From positions 96,616,904 through 96,680,903 of the forward strand of contig NC_030678.2 of NCBI RefSeq assembly GCF_000004195.4: DNA of 64,000 bases, given 5' to 3'. Shown piece after piece: positions 44,171 through 56,367 of the stretch (position 1 is the stretch's first letter; each line of letters begins with the position of its first letter). Below the pieces are notes generated by a model. It saw only the letters and a program-made list of their open reading frames with translations. It was not told where the DNA came from and searched no databases. The DNA comes from Xenopus tropicalis. Taxonomy: Eukaryota; Chordata; Amphibia; Anura; Pipidae. Made by a program: the position numbers and the translations under genes.

Positions 44171-44813
44171 TGTAACTGCAACTCTCTTGCTGCTATACAG
44201 AAAAATAAAACAGAGGGCGCCAGAGGTTCTTGCAAACAACAAAGTGTTTATTGAATATCCACAGGGTTCACTCACAATACAGCTTCTCAGAAGCCAGTGT
44301 AAGCCAGTGTAATACAGACTGACACTCCCCTGCAGACAGACTTGGCAGGAATCTCACTTCACCTCTGCCACACCCCATAGTGGATCCCCTCAGGGAATTC
44401 TCTATCCTGATTCCCTATCCACTGTGCCTTTCCTACAGTATGTAGGAGCTCAGAACTGCTCTTTCTAGCTCAACCCTAACTGCCTTACACTCCTAGAGAA
44501 TACTATAAAGGCAGTTATACCTGCCACTATCTAATACCTCATTCACAGGGCCCCCCCGACTTCAACTGGGCCTGGGCCCTGGACTCACAGAACACATCCA
44601 CCCTGTTCCTCAAGTGGAAGCAAAGAGGAAGGTGCCACTCCTTTCCCAGCACTATACCAGTGAGGCAGGATGTAGTCACCATACCTTCTAACCAATAGCA
44701 CACATATGTTAATGAACTTACTTAGATACATTCCCTTCTGCCCAGCAACTAAGGGAACTGAACCTGTATGGATTTTAAACCATAGGTGCTGTTTAACCCT
44801 ATAGGTCTCTACA
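44171..44813 (-). mobile_element. Probable solo LTR
   Basis: On the minus strand the segment starts TGTAGAGACC and ends AGTTACA, the TG...CA form of an LTR. Near its 3' part it has an AATAAA signal (plus coordinates 44245-44250, within TGTTTATTGAATATCC) followed by a TTTGTTGTTTGC stretch, as in an R-U5 region. No internal genes are next to it and the 5-base flanks (GAAGG, CTTTC) do not match, so the boundaries or the class may be wrong. A repeated GCCAGTGTAA lies near 44294-44312. Confidence 0.5.
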
Positions 44814-45769
44814 CTTTCTTACTCCATTAGCCATTCTCTGTTCTCTGAATCTGCTACATACTGCCATTATTCTTTCCCCTTTCTGTAACCTGGAATTATC
44901 CTCTTCTCACTCTTCAAATTAGAGCTAAATGCAACTAAATGCACTAACCCCCGCACCTAGTCTTCACAAGTGCATGTTAACCCCTCCATTGCCACCCTTA
45001 ATTTCTGCTCAATGCCAGTCATTTTTGGAATGTTGACATTTTGTGTTCTCTTTCTTTAGGGGTATTTTCTTGGGGGCGTCACTTTTAGGTTACCAAGGAA
45101 AACTATATTGTGTGTTCTTAAGGACAACCTAAATCTGTATTACTGTGGAATTTAATTTACATGTATTTATCTGTCATGTACTGAAGGAAGATCATTTCGC
45201 AATTAAGATGACATCTCTAGGTGATTAATCTCTCTGGCAATTTTAATTCTACAAATACTTTTGGTTCAGACTTTCTAGAAAAAGTTCAGTACGCTACGTA
45301 CTAGAGTAAGCAAACACATTAAAAACTCAGTTCTATGGCCTGTCTGACTGATTTCCAGATATTACCTTACTAGTTTCTGCTCAAAAGTATAAATGCAAGG
45401 ATCTATAGCTAAGATAAATAACAAAAATATCCCAAAAAACCATATACCAGCACTAAGTTTGTGTAAGTCTACAGAACAACTCTACCCTTTCTGTTTGGGA
45501 CAGACAGTATAGAATGTAAATTAATTTGCAGAATTTAACTGAAACCCATAATAGAAAGTTGAGAACAAATGCACAATGTCAACGATCTCAATACACCCCT
45601 GCCATGTTAATGCCAGTTTTGTTAACTGCCAAATTATTCAATTTAAATGGCAAATTACTATCCACATGGCAAAAGACATATTTTGCCCTCACTAGGGAGA
45701 TTGCATGAAGTGATAATCAATGTGTGTGCTGGCAAGGCTTCCATATACTATGAGATAAAAACATTCTAA
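44814..45769. other. No gene recognised
   Basis: AT-rich spacer. The 60-codon frame at 45526-45708 resembles nothing known. Confidence 0.4.
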
Positions 45770-45799
45770 CTTTGCACTGGATGGGCTAGAAAAATATTT

Positions 45800-45868
45800 T
45801 AACTAATGCGCTTTGGGTCCCACGGGAAAAAAGCGCTTTACAAATGTTTCGTTGTTGTTGTTGTAATG
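45800..45868 (+). mobile_element. Retroposon 3' tail with (GTT)n
   Basis: GCGCTTTGGGTCCCACGGG, followed by GCGCTTTACAAATGTTTC and a GTT run, is the typical end of an L2-mobilised retroposon (LINE or SINE). Only the tail is recognisable. Confidence 0.5.
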
Positions 45869-47489
45869 CAGGATACTCAGTGGCATAACAACATTGTGGC
45901 ACCCTTTCAAATGAAAAGTTCTGGGCCACTACCACATGGGTAGGAGGGGACAACCAGTGGCCATTCATTTTAAGTCATAAAATCCTTCCCAAGACAAGTA
46001 ACTACTTTAGAGGGCAGATCTATCAAAATGTGACATTTTTAGAGGAATATTGATTAAATAATAAACTCTAAGAACTCTAAGAGGGCCATTTGCTTACAGT
46101 TGAATTTTTTTTCCTGATTCAAAAAAGTTGCTCAAAAAAAGTTGCAACTTTTCCCAGACTTACTATTTGACGATACTGCTGAAATTCTGAATCTGAAAAT
46201 ACTCAAGCTAAAATTTGTTGAGATCATGTAGAAGTCAATGGTAGTAGAACTTGCAAATTTTTAGAAATAAAAAAATGAGAAAAGTTAGAGTTTTAATAAA
46301 TCTGTCCCTAACTGTGTGTTTATTATGTATATATGATGTATGTATTTCACTTTATCCACTGTAGGTAATGCTTATGGAATTATTGATGCAACTTAATAAA
46401 AGTGCCCTTTTTGTGTACTCCCCAGATAAACAATGCCCAACTTTTTCCTCTGTAGCTGTTTTAGCATCTCCTAAAAGTGCTAATTCATTATTATAGGTTT
46501 ATGTGGGCATGGTAAAACCTGTTTCTAAGGTGATGCTTGGAATTATATACACATAGGACCTAATATACAAGAGGATTTCAGAATATTTTTAAATATTCAT
46601 GAACCTGTCCTGTTCATAACATTGGTTAAGCTAAGCTATATTAGAAACACTCTTTTTATGTGCTACTTCTATATTTCCAGAAGTATCCAAAGCAGCAAAA
46701 CATTAGTCATCCCATAGCTCTATATATATTCATATATCTTCTGTATCATCCAGATTGGCATCCCTACGTCAGGAACGTCTGGTCTAGGATTAATTAATAG
46801 CTATAGTGTCTGTATTTATTTATCACCAATTTACTGTTCACTTTTTATACTTAATTCTTTCCCTCCATTTCTTCTACTTTTTAGACCAGTATTTAACAAG
46901 TAATTTTACATGACACTTTTATGTATGAATTTGTTATGTTGTTGAGTTTTATTTCTGAATATTACTTTTCATTTAACCAGAACATAATTGTTTGGCAATA
47001 GCTGTCAAACTGAACAATTTATGTAATGAATCCTACATGTTATGAAAAAAAAGAAAACCAAAAAAATAGTATTTGACCTCTCTAGAAATTATTATAGATG
47101 CAAATAAAATCCCATTGGGTAATCCTTTATTCTTTGTATTCAGGCTGCTTGAACAGCATGTATCTGTGTATTGACCAACTATTGATTCGGTGAACCTGCC
47201 TTGTAGGTTAAAGCCAAGGGACTGTGACTTAGCCCTGTTAAGGGATTTTACTTAACGATACATTATGATATCACATGGTATTTATTTAACAGAAGGGGTA
47301 TTGATTGATTTTAATTTCCTTTGCATAGAGAACATGAAAGGTGTGAATATAGATACAGTATAGTACACCATCAATTTACCAAGTGTTCTATAAACACAAT
47401 ACCTAGCTGTACTTGGAGCATGGATGGGATGTTTTATTTTTGTAGCAATGATATTAATAGGCCAGACTATGAAATACAGCACAAAAATA
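45869..47489. other. Spacer with decayed foldback repeat
   Basis: The part 46010-46315 (GGGCAGATCTATCAAAATG ... TTTTAATAAATCTGTCCC) is a decayed Harbinger-like foldback. The rest is AT-rich with no gene recognised. Confidence 0.4.
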
Positions 47490-47809
47490 AAAAAAACAAC
47501 TTCCATTTGAAGCAGCGTAGGTGGTTTTTCACGGTGAGGGCAGTGAGGTTGTGGAATGCCCTTCCTAGAGATGTGGTAATGGCAGATTCTGTTAATGCCT
47601 TTAAGAGGGGCCTGGATGAGTTCTTGAACAATCAGAATATCCAAGGCTATTGTGATACTAATATCTACAGTTAGTATTAGTGGTTGTGTATATAGTTTAT
47701 GTATGTGAGTGTATAGATTGGTAGGTGTGGGTTGTGTGTGCTGGGTTTACTTGGATGGGTTGAACTTGATGGACTCTGGTCTTTTTTCAACCCTATGTAA
47801 CTATGTAAC
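47490..47809 (+). mobile_element. CR1-type LINE 3' end
   Basis: This is a plus-strand copy of the last 57 codons of CR1 ORF2 (FHLKQRRWFFTVRAVRLWNA through GYCDTNIYS and the stop). It is followed by the 3' UTR and the tail CTATGTAACTATGTAACT. Over those codons it differs from 1449-2465 at only about two residues (RD for SD, NN for IN), so the two insertions come from closely related source elements. The upstream frame at 47321-47490 is unrelated flank. Confidence 0.88.
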
Positions 47810-47829
47810 TTAAAGACTGAATTATCCCA

Positions 47830-47895
47830 GCTTTTGCTTATCTGAAAACCAGTTATACAGAAAGCTCAGAATTATGAGAAGGCCATAATATATGG
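47830..47895. mobile_element. Tc1-like MITE relic
   Basis: CTTATCTGAAAACCAGTTAT and CAGAAAGCTCAGAATTATG match the left interior of the CAGGTATNGGA MITE family, with both termini lost. Confidence 0.45.
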
Positions 47896-48333
47896 GTCTT
47901 TCTATCTCTTGCTGGTTCTAAGTGTAGACTGGAGGAAGGGTTAACTACAGTACATGTATCACACACATGGATAGATCTCTCAATAACTCGGGCAGCAGAG
48001 ATTCTTCAAAATAACTGTTAACTGTTTGCTGGATCACAAGCAGTCTCTTTTGACTTCAAAACAGTACAGGATACTACTACATCACATATACTTTAGACAC
48101 AGTTGTTTCCCTCAATGGTACTTGGTATGGGCAGGGTTTTAGTTACAACCAGTTGTATTACTCACTATTAAGGGGCAGATTTATCAACATTCGGTCGGAT
48201 TTGCGGATTTCGAATTCTTTTTTAAAACACAATAAAACTGATTTCCACATAAACTATGAATGTCTATTTATTTATTAAAAGATCTGAAGCATGAACGAAA
48301 AATGATGGGGGTAAAAATGCAAAAAACACAACT
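47896..48333. other. Spacer with Harbinger-like left end
   Basis: AAGGGGCAGATTTATCAACA at 48171-48190 is a Harbinger-type terminus without a clear partner. Nothing else is recognised. Confidence 0.35.
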
Positions 48334-48750
48334 TTAAAGGAACAGTAACACTAAAAAATGAAAGAGCTTTAAAGTAATAAATATATAATGCACTGTTGCC
48401 CTGCACTGGTAAAACTGGTATGTTTGCTACAGTAACACTACTATAATTTATATAATAAGCTGCTGTGTAGCCACGGGGGGCAGCTGGAAAAAAGGAGAAA
48501 AGGCACAGGTTACATAGCAGATAACAGATAAGCTCTGTAGAATACAATTGTGTTTTATCTGTTATCTGCTATGTGCCTGTGCCTTTTCTCCTTTGAACGG
48601 CTGCCTCCATGGCTACATAGCAGCTTATTTATATAAATTATAGTAGACTTTCTGAAGTAAACACACAACTTTTACCAGGGCAGGGCAGCAGCACATTATA
48701 TTTTAGTTATTTTTATACACTTTAATTTTTTGGTGTTACTGTTCCTTTAA
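48334..48750. mobile_element. T2/Kolobok-type MITE (AACAGTAACACC family)
   Basis: TTAA lies at 48334-48337 and 48747-48750. Termini TTAAAGGAACAGTAACACT and GGTGTTACTGTTCCTTTAA enclose a long palindromic interior. It is the second copy of the element at 34973-35398, with the same CTGCCC/GGGCAG and AGATAACAGATAAG blocks. Confidence 0.85.
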
Positions 48751-50069
48751 CCGCTTTTTGCACAAATTAAAGTGTCAAATATACCCAAAAACCTCTAAAA
48801 CCACAAAACAAAGAAGGATCTTCCAGTTGTAAAAAGGACACCTGCCACTGATCTCGAAAGCTTTTAGATGGTGTATTTTTTCTTTCATATTTGTCACATT
48901 TTTGTTGCATAATAACTGGCAAAAAATGTTGTTTTTTTTCCATAACAAAATTATATTTTTCTACAAAAAATACCAAACAAATTCCAAAGTAAAAACAAAC
49001 TGACCTCTTGCATCCCTATGCAGATGTATTACACCCAGGATTCTAATAATTCCTGTTTCCTTGTTGGAGCCTTTGGTTGCTCTACTTACTACCCTTAGCC
49101 TGATTCTTACTCATACAGTATAGTAAGCTATTATAGAATCTTCCATGAGATTAACTATTCTTACTGGGGCCTTCTAAACTTGAAAAGGAAACAGTTCCAA
49201 TATTTCAATGCTAAACATACTCTCCTACCTACCTACCTACCTACACTTTGTTTGGGGATACCCAGGCAATTTGCCAAAGATTTGTATTTTCCAAGTTGCA
49301 TCATGAATGTTTGCTAGCTGTAGGCCAGGCACTTTCTGCTCATACTGTATGTATGTAAAGCAGTAAGAATTCTGGAAATAAGTGAGCATTGGCCTGGTGT
49401 TACTTTAAAGTTGAAATTCTAGGAGCAAAAATTGATTTTCCTCACTCAAAATGCTTTTCATGTACATACAATGAGATATATGAAGCTTCTTGTTAGGTCC
49501 CTCAACATATCATCTTCCACTGATGACATATTGGGGGCCTAACAGCTTGAGGCGAGGTTTGCCTAAGAAAACCCAGCATTGCTCTGTGCAGTGTTGGAGC
49601 ATTGGGATTATTTTTGAGTCTCAGTACAATCAAGAAGGACCAGATTTTGGGATGATATATAAGAGGAAATGACCAATCAAAACAAAGAACAACCAGACAC
49701 CAGCTAAAATTCCAAAGCTAACAGTTGCCAAACAAAAAATATAAAAATTTAAAAAACCACAAAAATAAAAAATGAATACTAACTTAATAAAGGACTAGTG
49801 AATTGTTCTGTTTACACTTGAAGGCCTCCTGCTTAAAAGAACATTTATGTCATTTTACCGCTATTTGTCAGTAGCTGTCTGTGAAATGTAAATGCAGTAG
49901 CTTTTGCCTATCCTGCTCTAAGCAGCACTAGTTTCAAGACAGAAAGGCCAGTTACATTTTTAAACATATGTTATTTATTTATTTATTTCTTGTCTAGATT
50001 TTATTGCAACTGTATGTTTCATTTAAAACTTGAGAAATCTGTAATTGTGATAACCTTTCTTGCCTGATA
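48751..50069. other. No gene recognised
   Basis: AT-rich. A (CTAC)n run lies near 49227-49245. A 60-codon frame at 49490-49672 has no known relatives. Confidence 0.4.
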
Positions 50070-50565
50070 TTAAAAGAACAGTTCAGTGTAAAAATGAAAC
50101 TGGGTAAAATAGATGGACTGCACAAAAAAAAAATGTTTTCAATATAATTACAAAAATGTAATCTATATAGGCTGGAGTGAGCAGATGTCTAACATAATAG
50201 CCAGAACACAACTTCCTACTTTACAGCTCTCTAAGCTGTTAGCAGTCAGTAACCAGTCAGTGACCTGAGGGGGGCCATATGGGACATAACTGTTCGCTTT
50301 TGAATCTGCCCTGTTGGCTAAGGATCAAAAGCAAACTAAATGAACACTTATGTCCCATGTGCCCCCCCTAAAGCCACTGACTAAGTAAGAAGTTAGAGCG
50401 CTGAAAGGAAGAAGTAGTGTTTTGGCTATTATGTTAGACATCTGCTCACTCCAGCCTTTATAGATTACATTTTTGCCTACATTAGAAATACAGTATGTTT
50501 TTATTTTGCACAGTCTATCTATTTTACCCAGTTTCATTTTTGAACTAAACCATTCCTTTTTCATT
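50070..50565. mobile_element. T2-like foldback MITE
   Basis: The left end TTAAAAGAACAGTTCAGTG and the right end (reverse complement AAAGGAATGGTTTAGTTC) are inverted. Inner blocks AATGAAACTGGGTAAAATAG, CTGGAGTGAGCAGATGTC and GGGACATAA are repeated in inverse on the right. The right TTAA has decayed. Confidence 0.75.
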
Positions 50566-50734
50566 AGAAATGTTGAAGATAAAACACCAGGTGACAGCTG
50601 AGTATATAAGGGCTCCTCATGAAGGAAAAGGCACAGTTATAGGCAAAAGAAAAGAAAAAACTGCATTCCTCTTGAGTGTTTTGATCTAAGGGCATTTTTT
50701 CTTTATTCTAAAAAGTTTCTGTGGATTTCTCCAT

Positions 50735-50945
50735 AAGGGATCTTTCAGTAATGTGGATCACATAACTTACAGTACATCTATTAATTTAAACATTAAATAA
50801 ACCCTAAATTACTGTTTTGTCACCAATATGGATTCATGCAACTTAGTAGGGATACAAGCTACTGTTTTTTTTATTACAGAGAAAAGGAAATAACGTTTCA
50901 AATTTTGAATTGTTTGATTGGGTTTCCAGATAAGGGGAACCCTGC
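50735..50945. mobile_element. Tc1-like MITE, diverged copy
   Basis: Blocks AAGGGATCTTTCAGTAATGTG, AACATTAAATAAACCCTAAA, and GAAAAGGAAATAACGTTTC then GGTTTCCAGATAAGGGGA follow the order of the family seen at 30486-30794. Termini are not intact. Confidence 0.55.
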
Positions 50946-52493
50946 CACTGAAAAAAATATGGCTGTCTTGGCTTCCTTATGATAGATCTATGATCATTTT
51001 TGACATTCCCAAAGCAGCAGAGAATTGGCTTGTGGGCATTTGTGGGTCACTGAAACACTAGAATAGCATAAGCCTATGTTGTTAGTAAATAAGCAACAGT
51101 GGGAGGCCAATGTATAACATTTTGAAACAGAGAAAAAAAACAAGACAAAATGCATGCAATTTTTTTCTTCAATCGTTCTAGGCTACAACCTTATTTAGGA
51201 AAAAATGCACTTCTTTTTCAATAAGGCTGAAAATCTTGAAAGTTTTAATAAACTAGGAAAATAAATAAAGTTGTAAGAAACAATTCCCATTGACTTCTAC
51301 AGAAACTTGCCAGATTTTACCTGCCTATTTTGTTCTGGTGACAATTCATGTTTTTCCTGGCTATTTGAGGTTTCAGAAAATGCACGTGTATATTTGTCTA
51401 CATGTTTTTTTTGCAAAGGTCTTTTCTTAAACTGAGAAATGTCACCAACTCAGTTTTTAATAAATCTGCCCCGAGCCTTCAAAATGAAAATGTTTTCTAA
51501 TTTTCATTAAAAAGACATTCAAAATCTCTATGTTAAAAAACTATGTTTAAAATAGTATGTTCATTGGTATGGAAAAGTCAGCGCATTTTGCAATCTCTAT
51601 TAGGAAGACATTAAACCAAGTTAATTACAAGGAGCATATGAAAATAGATATAGGGGCAGAAAGAAAGTACAGAAATTGTGAATGTGGCTGAGAAAACAAC
51701 ATAAAAGAGAGATAAAATTATCCTTCTAAAATAATATTTTGATTAACTTAAATACTAAAACTGAAGAGAAAAGCCCTGGAGTTATAAGCGCAGGGGCTGC
51801 ATGACTAGGGATCCAAATGACCAGCTGCCAGATTACACTGGTTTTATGTTTAGAGATTGGCAGAATCAGATGTAGCTGTGATTAGGTGAGAAGCAATAAA
51901 TTGAGGGAGTAAGCTGGGCCGGGGGTGGAGAAAGGGGAGGGATGTGATGCAGGGGAAGAAGAACTTTACTTCCTATTATTCTGAGCAGGTGAAAACACGA
52001 GGAAAAGCGCTCTCTGTAGGATAATTTTTATTAGCTGCAGTATATACACAATAACTCAGTATATTGCTGGCTTTTGGGGTTAGTATTTTTGGGCAGCCTG
52101 GTTGTTATTCTCTCGCTATAGATTAACTGATTTAGATCAAATAATCTCACTGTAATCACTCAGGCAGCATAGAAGTCAGCCTGGGCTCAAAACAGTCCAC
52201 TGAATGGCTATGTCAGGCTGCGGCACTGAGCTGCGGCTAATTGCAACTCATTACAGTATACAGAGAGCTGTAATTAGAGAATACAGAGAGAGCTGTTAGG
52301 AATAGGTGCAAAGCCTAAATATAGTAACTTTCCTGGGCTTTGCTTTTATAAGTCTACATGATATTTCCATAAGTATACTTGATAAGTTACTTGATCCTGT
52401 TGTCAGATTCTGAACTCGGTATATCCTACAGAGGCTGTCACACTGTCATTTTCATTTGCACTGTGTGCCTAAGGCAGAAGTAGTTCTACTGTG

Positions 52494-52498
<5 letters not shown>
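50946..52498. other. No gene recognised
   Basis: The part ending ATAAATCTGCCCCGAGCC near 51475 is a decayed Harbinger-like right end. From 51700 to 52450 the sequence is repeat-free, flagged as possibly constrained. Confidence 0.35.

Positions 52499-52560
<62 letters not shown>
52499..52560. repeat. (TA)n microsatellite, about 27 units
   Basis: Uninterrupted TA units are followed by a short GA run. Confidence 0.95.
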
Positions 52561-52563
<3 letters not shown>

Positions 52564-52651
52564 AATTGATTACAGTACATTTGCCCGTGTGAGTGTATCA
52601 TGGAGAGCCTGCACAGTAGCTTAACTTTAACAGCGGTTGAATTTGCCCATA

Positions 52652-52960
52652 CAGGATCCCTTATCCAGAAACCCATTATCCAGAAAGTTCTGAATTATGG
52701 AAAGGCCATCGCCCATAGACTCCATTATAAGCAAATAATTGTAATTTTTATAATTGATTACCTTTTTCTCTGTAATAATAAAACAGTACTTTGTACTTGA
52801 TCCCAACTAAGATATAATTTATCCTTATTGCGGGCAGAACAGTCCTATTGGGTTTATTCAATATTTAAACGATGTTTAGCAGATTTAAGTTATGAAAATC
52901 CAAAATACAAAAAGATCCCTTACCTGGAAAACCCAAGGTCCTGAGCATTCTGGATACCTG
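52652..52960. mobile_element. Tc1/mariner-like MITE
   Basis: It starts CAGGATCCCTTATCCAGAAA and ends CATTCTGGATACCTG, with TA on each side (52650-52651, 52961-52962). The interior matches 21838-22164 in the same orientation, including CCCATAGACTCCATTATAA and ATCCCAACTAAGATATAA. Confidence 0.78.
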
Positions 52961-52962
52961 TA

Positions 52963-53636
52963 TTTTATTTGGGGCAGATGTAACTTCTTGATTTATCCAT
53001 GTGTTCAGGGGACAATTTGCTGCCACTGTTAATGGAACCTACATACTGTAAAGTAAAATCCTAGTTGTCTAGTAGCTTTCCAGATACCAATAGGTAATTA
53101 TATGATACAAAACGTGCTTATTGTAGCTTAGAACAGGTGTCATTTTTCTGTATCTATGTGTGTGACATAGTAGGTCTCACAGAGACCATTTTATAAATGA
53201 CTGGGGCGAATGGAGTTTTGCCATATCTATCATATACTGACACCTCATTGTGCTTTAAAGAGCTACTGACACCGAAAATAAACCTTTTTTTGCATCTATT
53301 GTATTTCCATGCTATTTATCATTTTGCCTTAAAATAATTTGCCCAATTCTTTTACATTACCTATCTGATCCCCCATGTTCCTCTATGAGGAGGCTGCCAT
53401 ATTGGTGCAGCAGGAGTCCATTAGCATTAGAAGCTGTAACTGACAGGCTGAGAAGGGACAGTCAGGCCGGCAAGACAGTCGGGTTTAGGAACCTCAAGTA
53501 ATAATTGCTTACAAAAGCAGACCTTTCTGTGAAAAAATTATCAACATGACCTATAACTACCTTTTTATGTACATTTATATTTTTAAAAGTAGTTGTATGT
53601 ATGTGTAGCCATTCAGCTAACATGGCTATTAAATAA
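52963..53636. mobile_element. Spacer with possible T2-like left end
   Basis: TTAAAGAGCTACTGACACC at 53255-53273 resembles a T2 terminus. The matching right end is not seen and may have been lost where the LTR-like block begins. The rest shows no gene. Confidence 0.3.
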
Positions 53637-53639
53637 CTG

Positions 53640-54880
53640 TACAAAGTATATTCTGTGTATAATCATATTGCTGGGACTTGTAATTCTATTAATCTTCAGC
53701 ACTAAAACAGTTAATTGCTGAAGACTTTGCTGGGCTTGCAGTTTTCCTCCCACAGGAAGGTTCTTGCCACCAATAGGAGAGCAGCATTCAGACTGAGGAG
53801 TTTGTAGCCAATGAGAGAAAGACTCTTTTTGGAGAGGGGAAGAAAAGAGGAGAAGTTTCTGGAGCTGTGAGGGGGAGGGCTGGAAGGAGAGAAGCGCAGG
53901 GGTGTATCCCAGAGAGAGCCATGCACAAAGCTGGGCTGTATGTGAGGTGGAATCCCTTCCTCCACAGTAACCAGTGACTGCCTGCTATCTGAAGAGGTTT
54001 TTTACAGACCACTCTACATGGTGACTGCTTCTTTGGCCTGACACCTGGAGAAACTGTAAGCAAACTACTTTTTTATTACTGCAGTGTGAAGGAAGCTAAG
54101 GCAGCAGTGATGGCTGATAGTGGATCCAGTTTTTTGGTATGCTTTATCATCTGCCTATATTGCAGCCCCTGCAAACTCACAGGTCCAGTTTTCAGTGAGT
54201 GATTCCTGTGGATTCTGACTTTCGCATAATCAGGGCATTGCAGGGCCTTATACAACCCAGTTACAGTTAGGACTAGAGACAAGACTGTTATATCTGCTGG
54301 CCTATAATCTATTCTGAAGTGTATGGGCTTATTTGAAGAGGATTATTCATATATAGCAAATAACCCAGCTTGTATCAACTTTCTGCGTGTGCCCTCCTGA
54401 GTGAAGCCTCCCACTCGAGCTTGTGGATTACAAATACTGTTTTATATGCCTTGTGGATTAAAAATACTGATATATATGAGCTCCAACTGCCGGCCTTGTT
54501 GCTTATACTAACACTGGCCAGTGTTCAGGGAACTTGACTTAAACGTTATCTGAGTTGATTTGATCAGTCTGCTTATATAGGTCCGTTATTTAAAGTGCAC
54601 TCAACAAGTTATTGTCATTTTCCATTGTATTCCTTTGCAACCAACATTTGATATTGCATTGTTGATGTAACTGTGTGTTCAGTTGCTATAACCTGTTTGT
54701 TGAAACATATTGCTGGAAGAGAGATTGTTCAATTTATCTTTATTACTGGGTCTCTGGATCCAATAAAAGTGCTTAGTATTATACTGCTGGTTTATGTGTT
54801 TCACTGGGGGTTGTGGGTATCACCAGAGGTGGGTGAGAGCAGAACCCATATAACATAGCTACACCTACGGGTGCGCTACA
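53640..54880 (+). mobile_element. LTR-like block
   Basis: The block begins with TGTACAAAG and ends GGGTGCGCTACA, the TG...CA form. It has CCAAT-type boxes (CCAATAGGAG at 53770, GCCAATGAGAG near 53807) and an AATAAA signal at 54772-54777 about 100 bp before its end. These are LTR-like features for a block of about 1.2 kb. There is no second LTR or internal gene, and the right flank is the L2 tail, so a target duplication cannot be tested. It could instead be another retroposon. Frames on the minus strand (53711-54063) are not convincing genes. Confidence 0.4.
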
Positions 54881-55169
54881 TATGTATGTATGTATAACTT
54901 TATTTATAAAGCACCACAAGGGTACGCAGCACTGTACAATCTTACAAAATTACACACAGGGAGGACAAGTGTTATAATAAATACAATAAATAAGTATAAA
55001 TACACAGGGAATAAGTGGCATGTGGTATGAGACACAGTAGGAAGGAGGTCCCTGCTCCATAGAGCTTACAGTCTAAGTGGTTGGGTAACATACAGGCACA
55101 AATTGGAAGGTAAGAGTGCACTAGGTATGGGCATTTGCCCTTAAGCGCAAGACTGGGTGAAATGATGTT

Positions 55170-56367
55170 TTAGTGCTCCAGAAGGTAACAGCTGAGCTTT
55201 TTCTTAAAGAGAGTGGGTGAGTGTTCCCTACAGAGGGATTCAGGGATAGAGTTCCAGAAGTAAGGAGCAGTGAGATAAAAAGGTTTAAGACAGGAGAGAG
55301 CAGTGGGTGTGGATGGTGTAAAAAGACGGAGGCTCTGAGAGGAACGGAAGAGACAACCAGGAACGTGCAGAGAGACCAGTGAAGAAAGGGGAGCAGAGGG
55401 GTGAAGGGCTTTGAATGTTAGCAGAAGGATTTTGTAAACTATCCTTTGCTTAACAAGCAGCCATGCCAGAGAGCTTAAGTGAGGCTGAGCAGGTTCCCTC
55501 TTAGGAAAGAGCAGGAGGATCCTGGCAGCAGAGTTTAAGATTGATTGCAGGGGAGAAAGGTGGGAGTCTGGGAGGCCGGTTAGTAGGAGATTGCAGTAAT
55601 CTAAGCGGGAAAGAATAAGGGCATTGATTAATGTTTTAGCTGTTACTTGTGAAAGAAAGGGGCATATCTTTGCAATATTACGGAGGAAAAAGCAGCAGGT
55701 TTGGGCAGTGTTATTAATATATCTGGATGGCATCTGCATATAAGTGATATTTAAGACCAAAAGAAGAAATAAGGTCTCCTAAAGAGAAAGTGTACAGGGA
55801 GAACAGGCCCTGAGGCACCCCCACACTAAGCTGAGCTGGGGTAGAGGATTTGTTAGCAAGAGCAACAGAGAAGGAGAGGTTAGAAAGGTAGGAAGAGAAC
55901 CAGGATGCAGCTTGATCCCGGATACCCAGAGAATAGAGAATTTGCATAAGGATAGAATGGTCAACAGTATCAAAAGCAGAGGAAAGATCATGGAGAATGA
56001 GAACTGAGTAGCGTCCCTTGGCCTTGGCAGTCTGGAGATCATTTGGCACTCTACATAAGGCCGTCTCAGTGGAGTGGGCAGGCTGAAACCCAGACTGCAT
56101 AGGGTCCAGCAGATTGTGGGTGCAGAGGAAGTTAGTGACACGAGAAAAGACAAGACGTTCCAGGAGTTTAGAGGCTAAGGGTAGGAGAGAGACGGGACGG
56201 TAGTTAGATAGGCAGGATGGGTCCAGTGTAGCCTTTTTAAGAATGGGTTTGACACATGCTTGTTTGAATAGAGAGGGAAAAGTACCAGAAGCCAGAGAGG
56301 AATTGAATATGTGGGTAAGAGCTGGAGTAAGGGCAGGGGCACACTGTTTTAGTAGCGATGAGGGCAT
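55170..56367 (-). pseudogene. L2 reverse transcriptase, broken
   Basis: The N-terminal RT part is at 55714-56367, with [34 protein letters not shown] and GVPQG motifs. After GVPQG about six residues typical of the family are missing. The catalytic box reads YADA, where L2-type RTs have YADD. Directly after AIQIY the sequence jumps, in another frame, to the C-terminal part at 55170-55760 (LSRLDYCNLLLTGLPDSHL, SLAWLLVKQRIVYKI). By comparison with the family layout, roughly 100 residues of the RT are absent at this junction. No function is possible. Confidence 0.85.
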
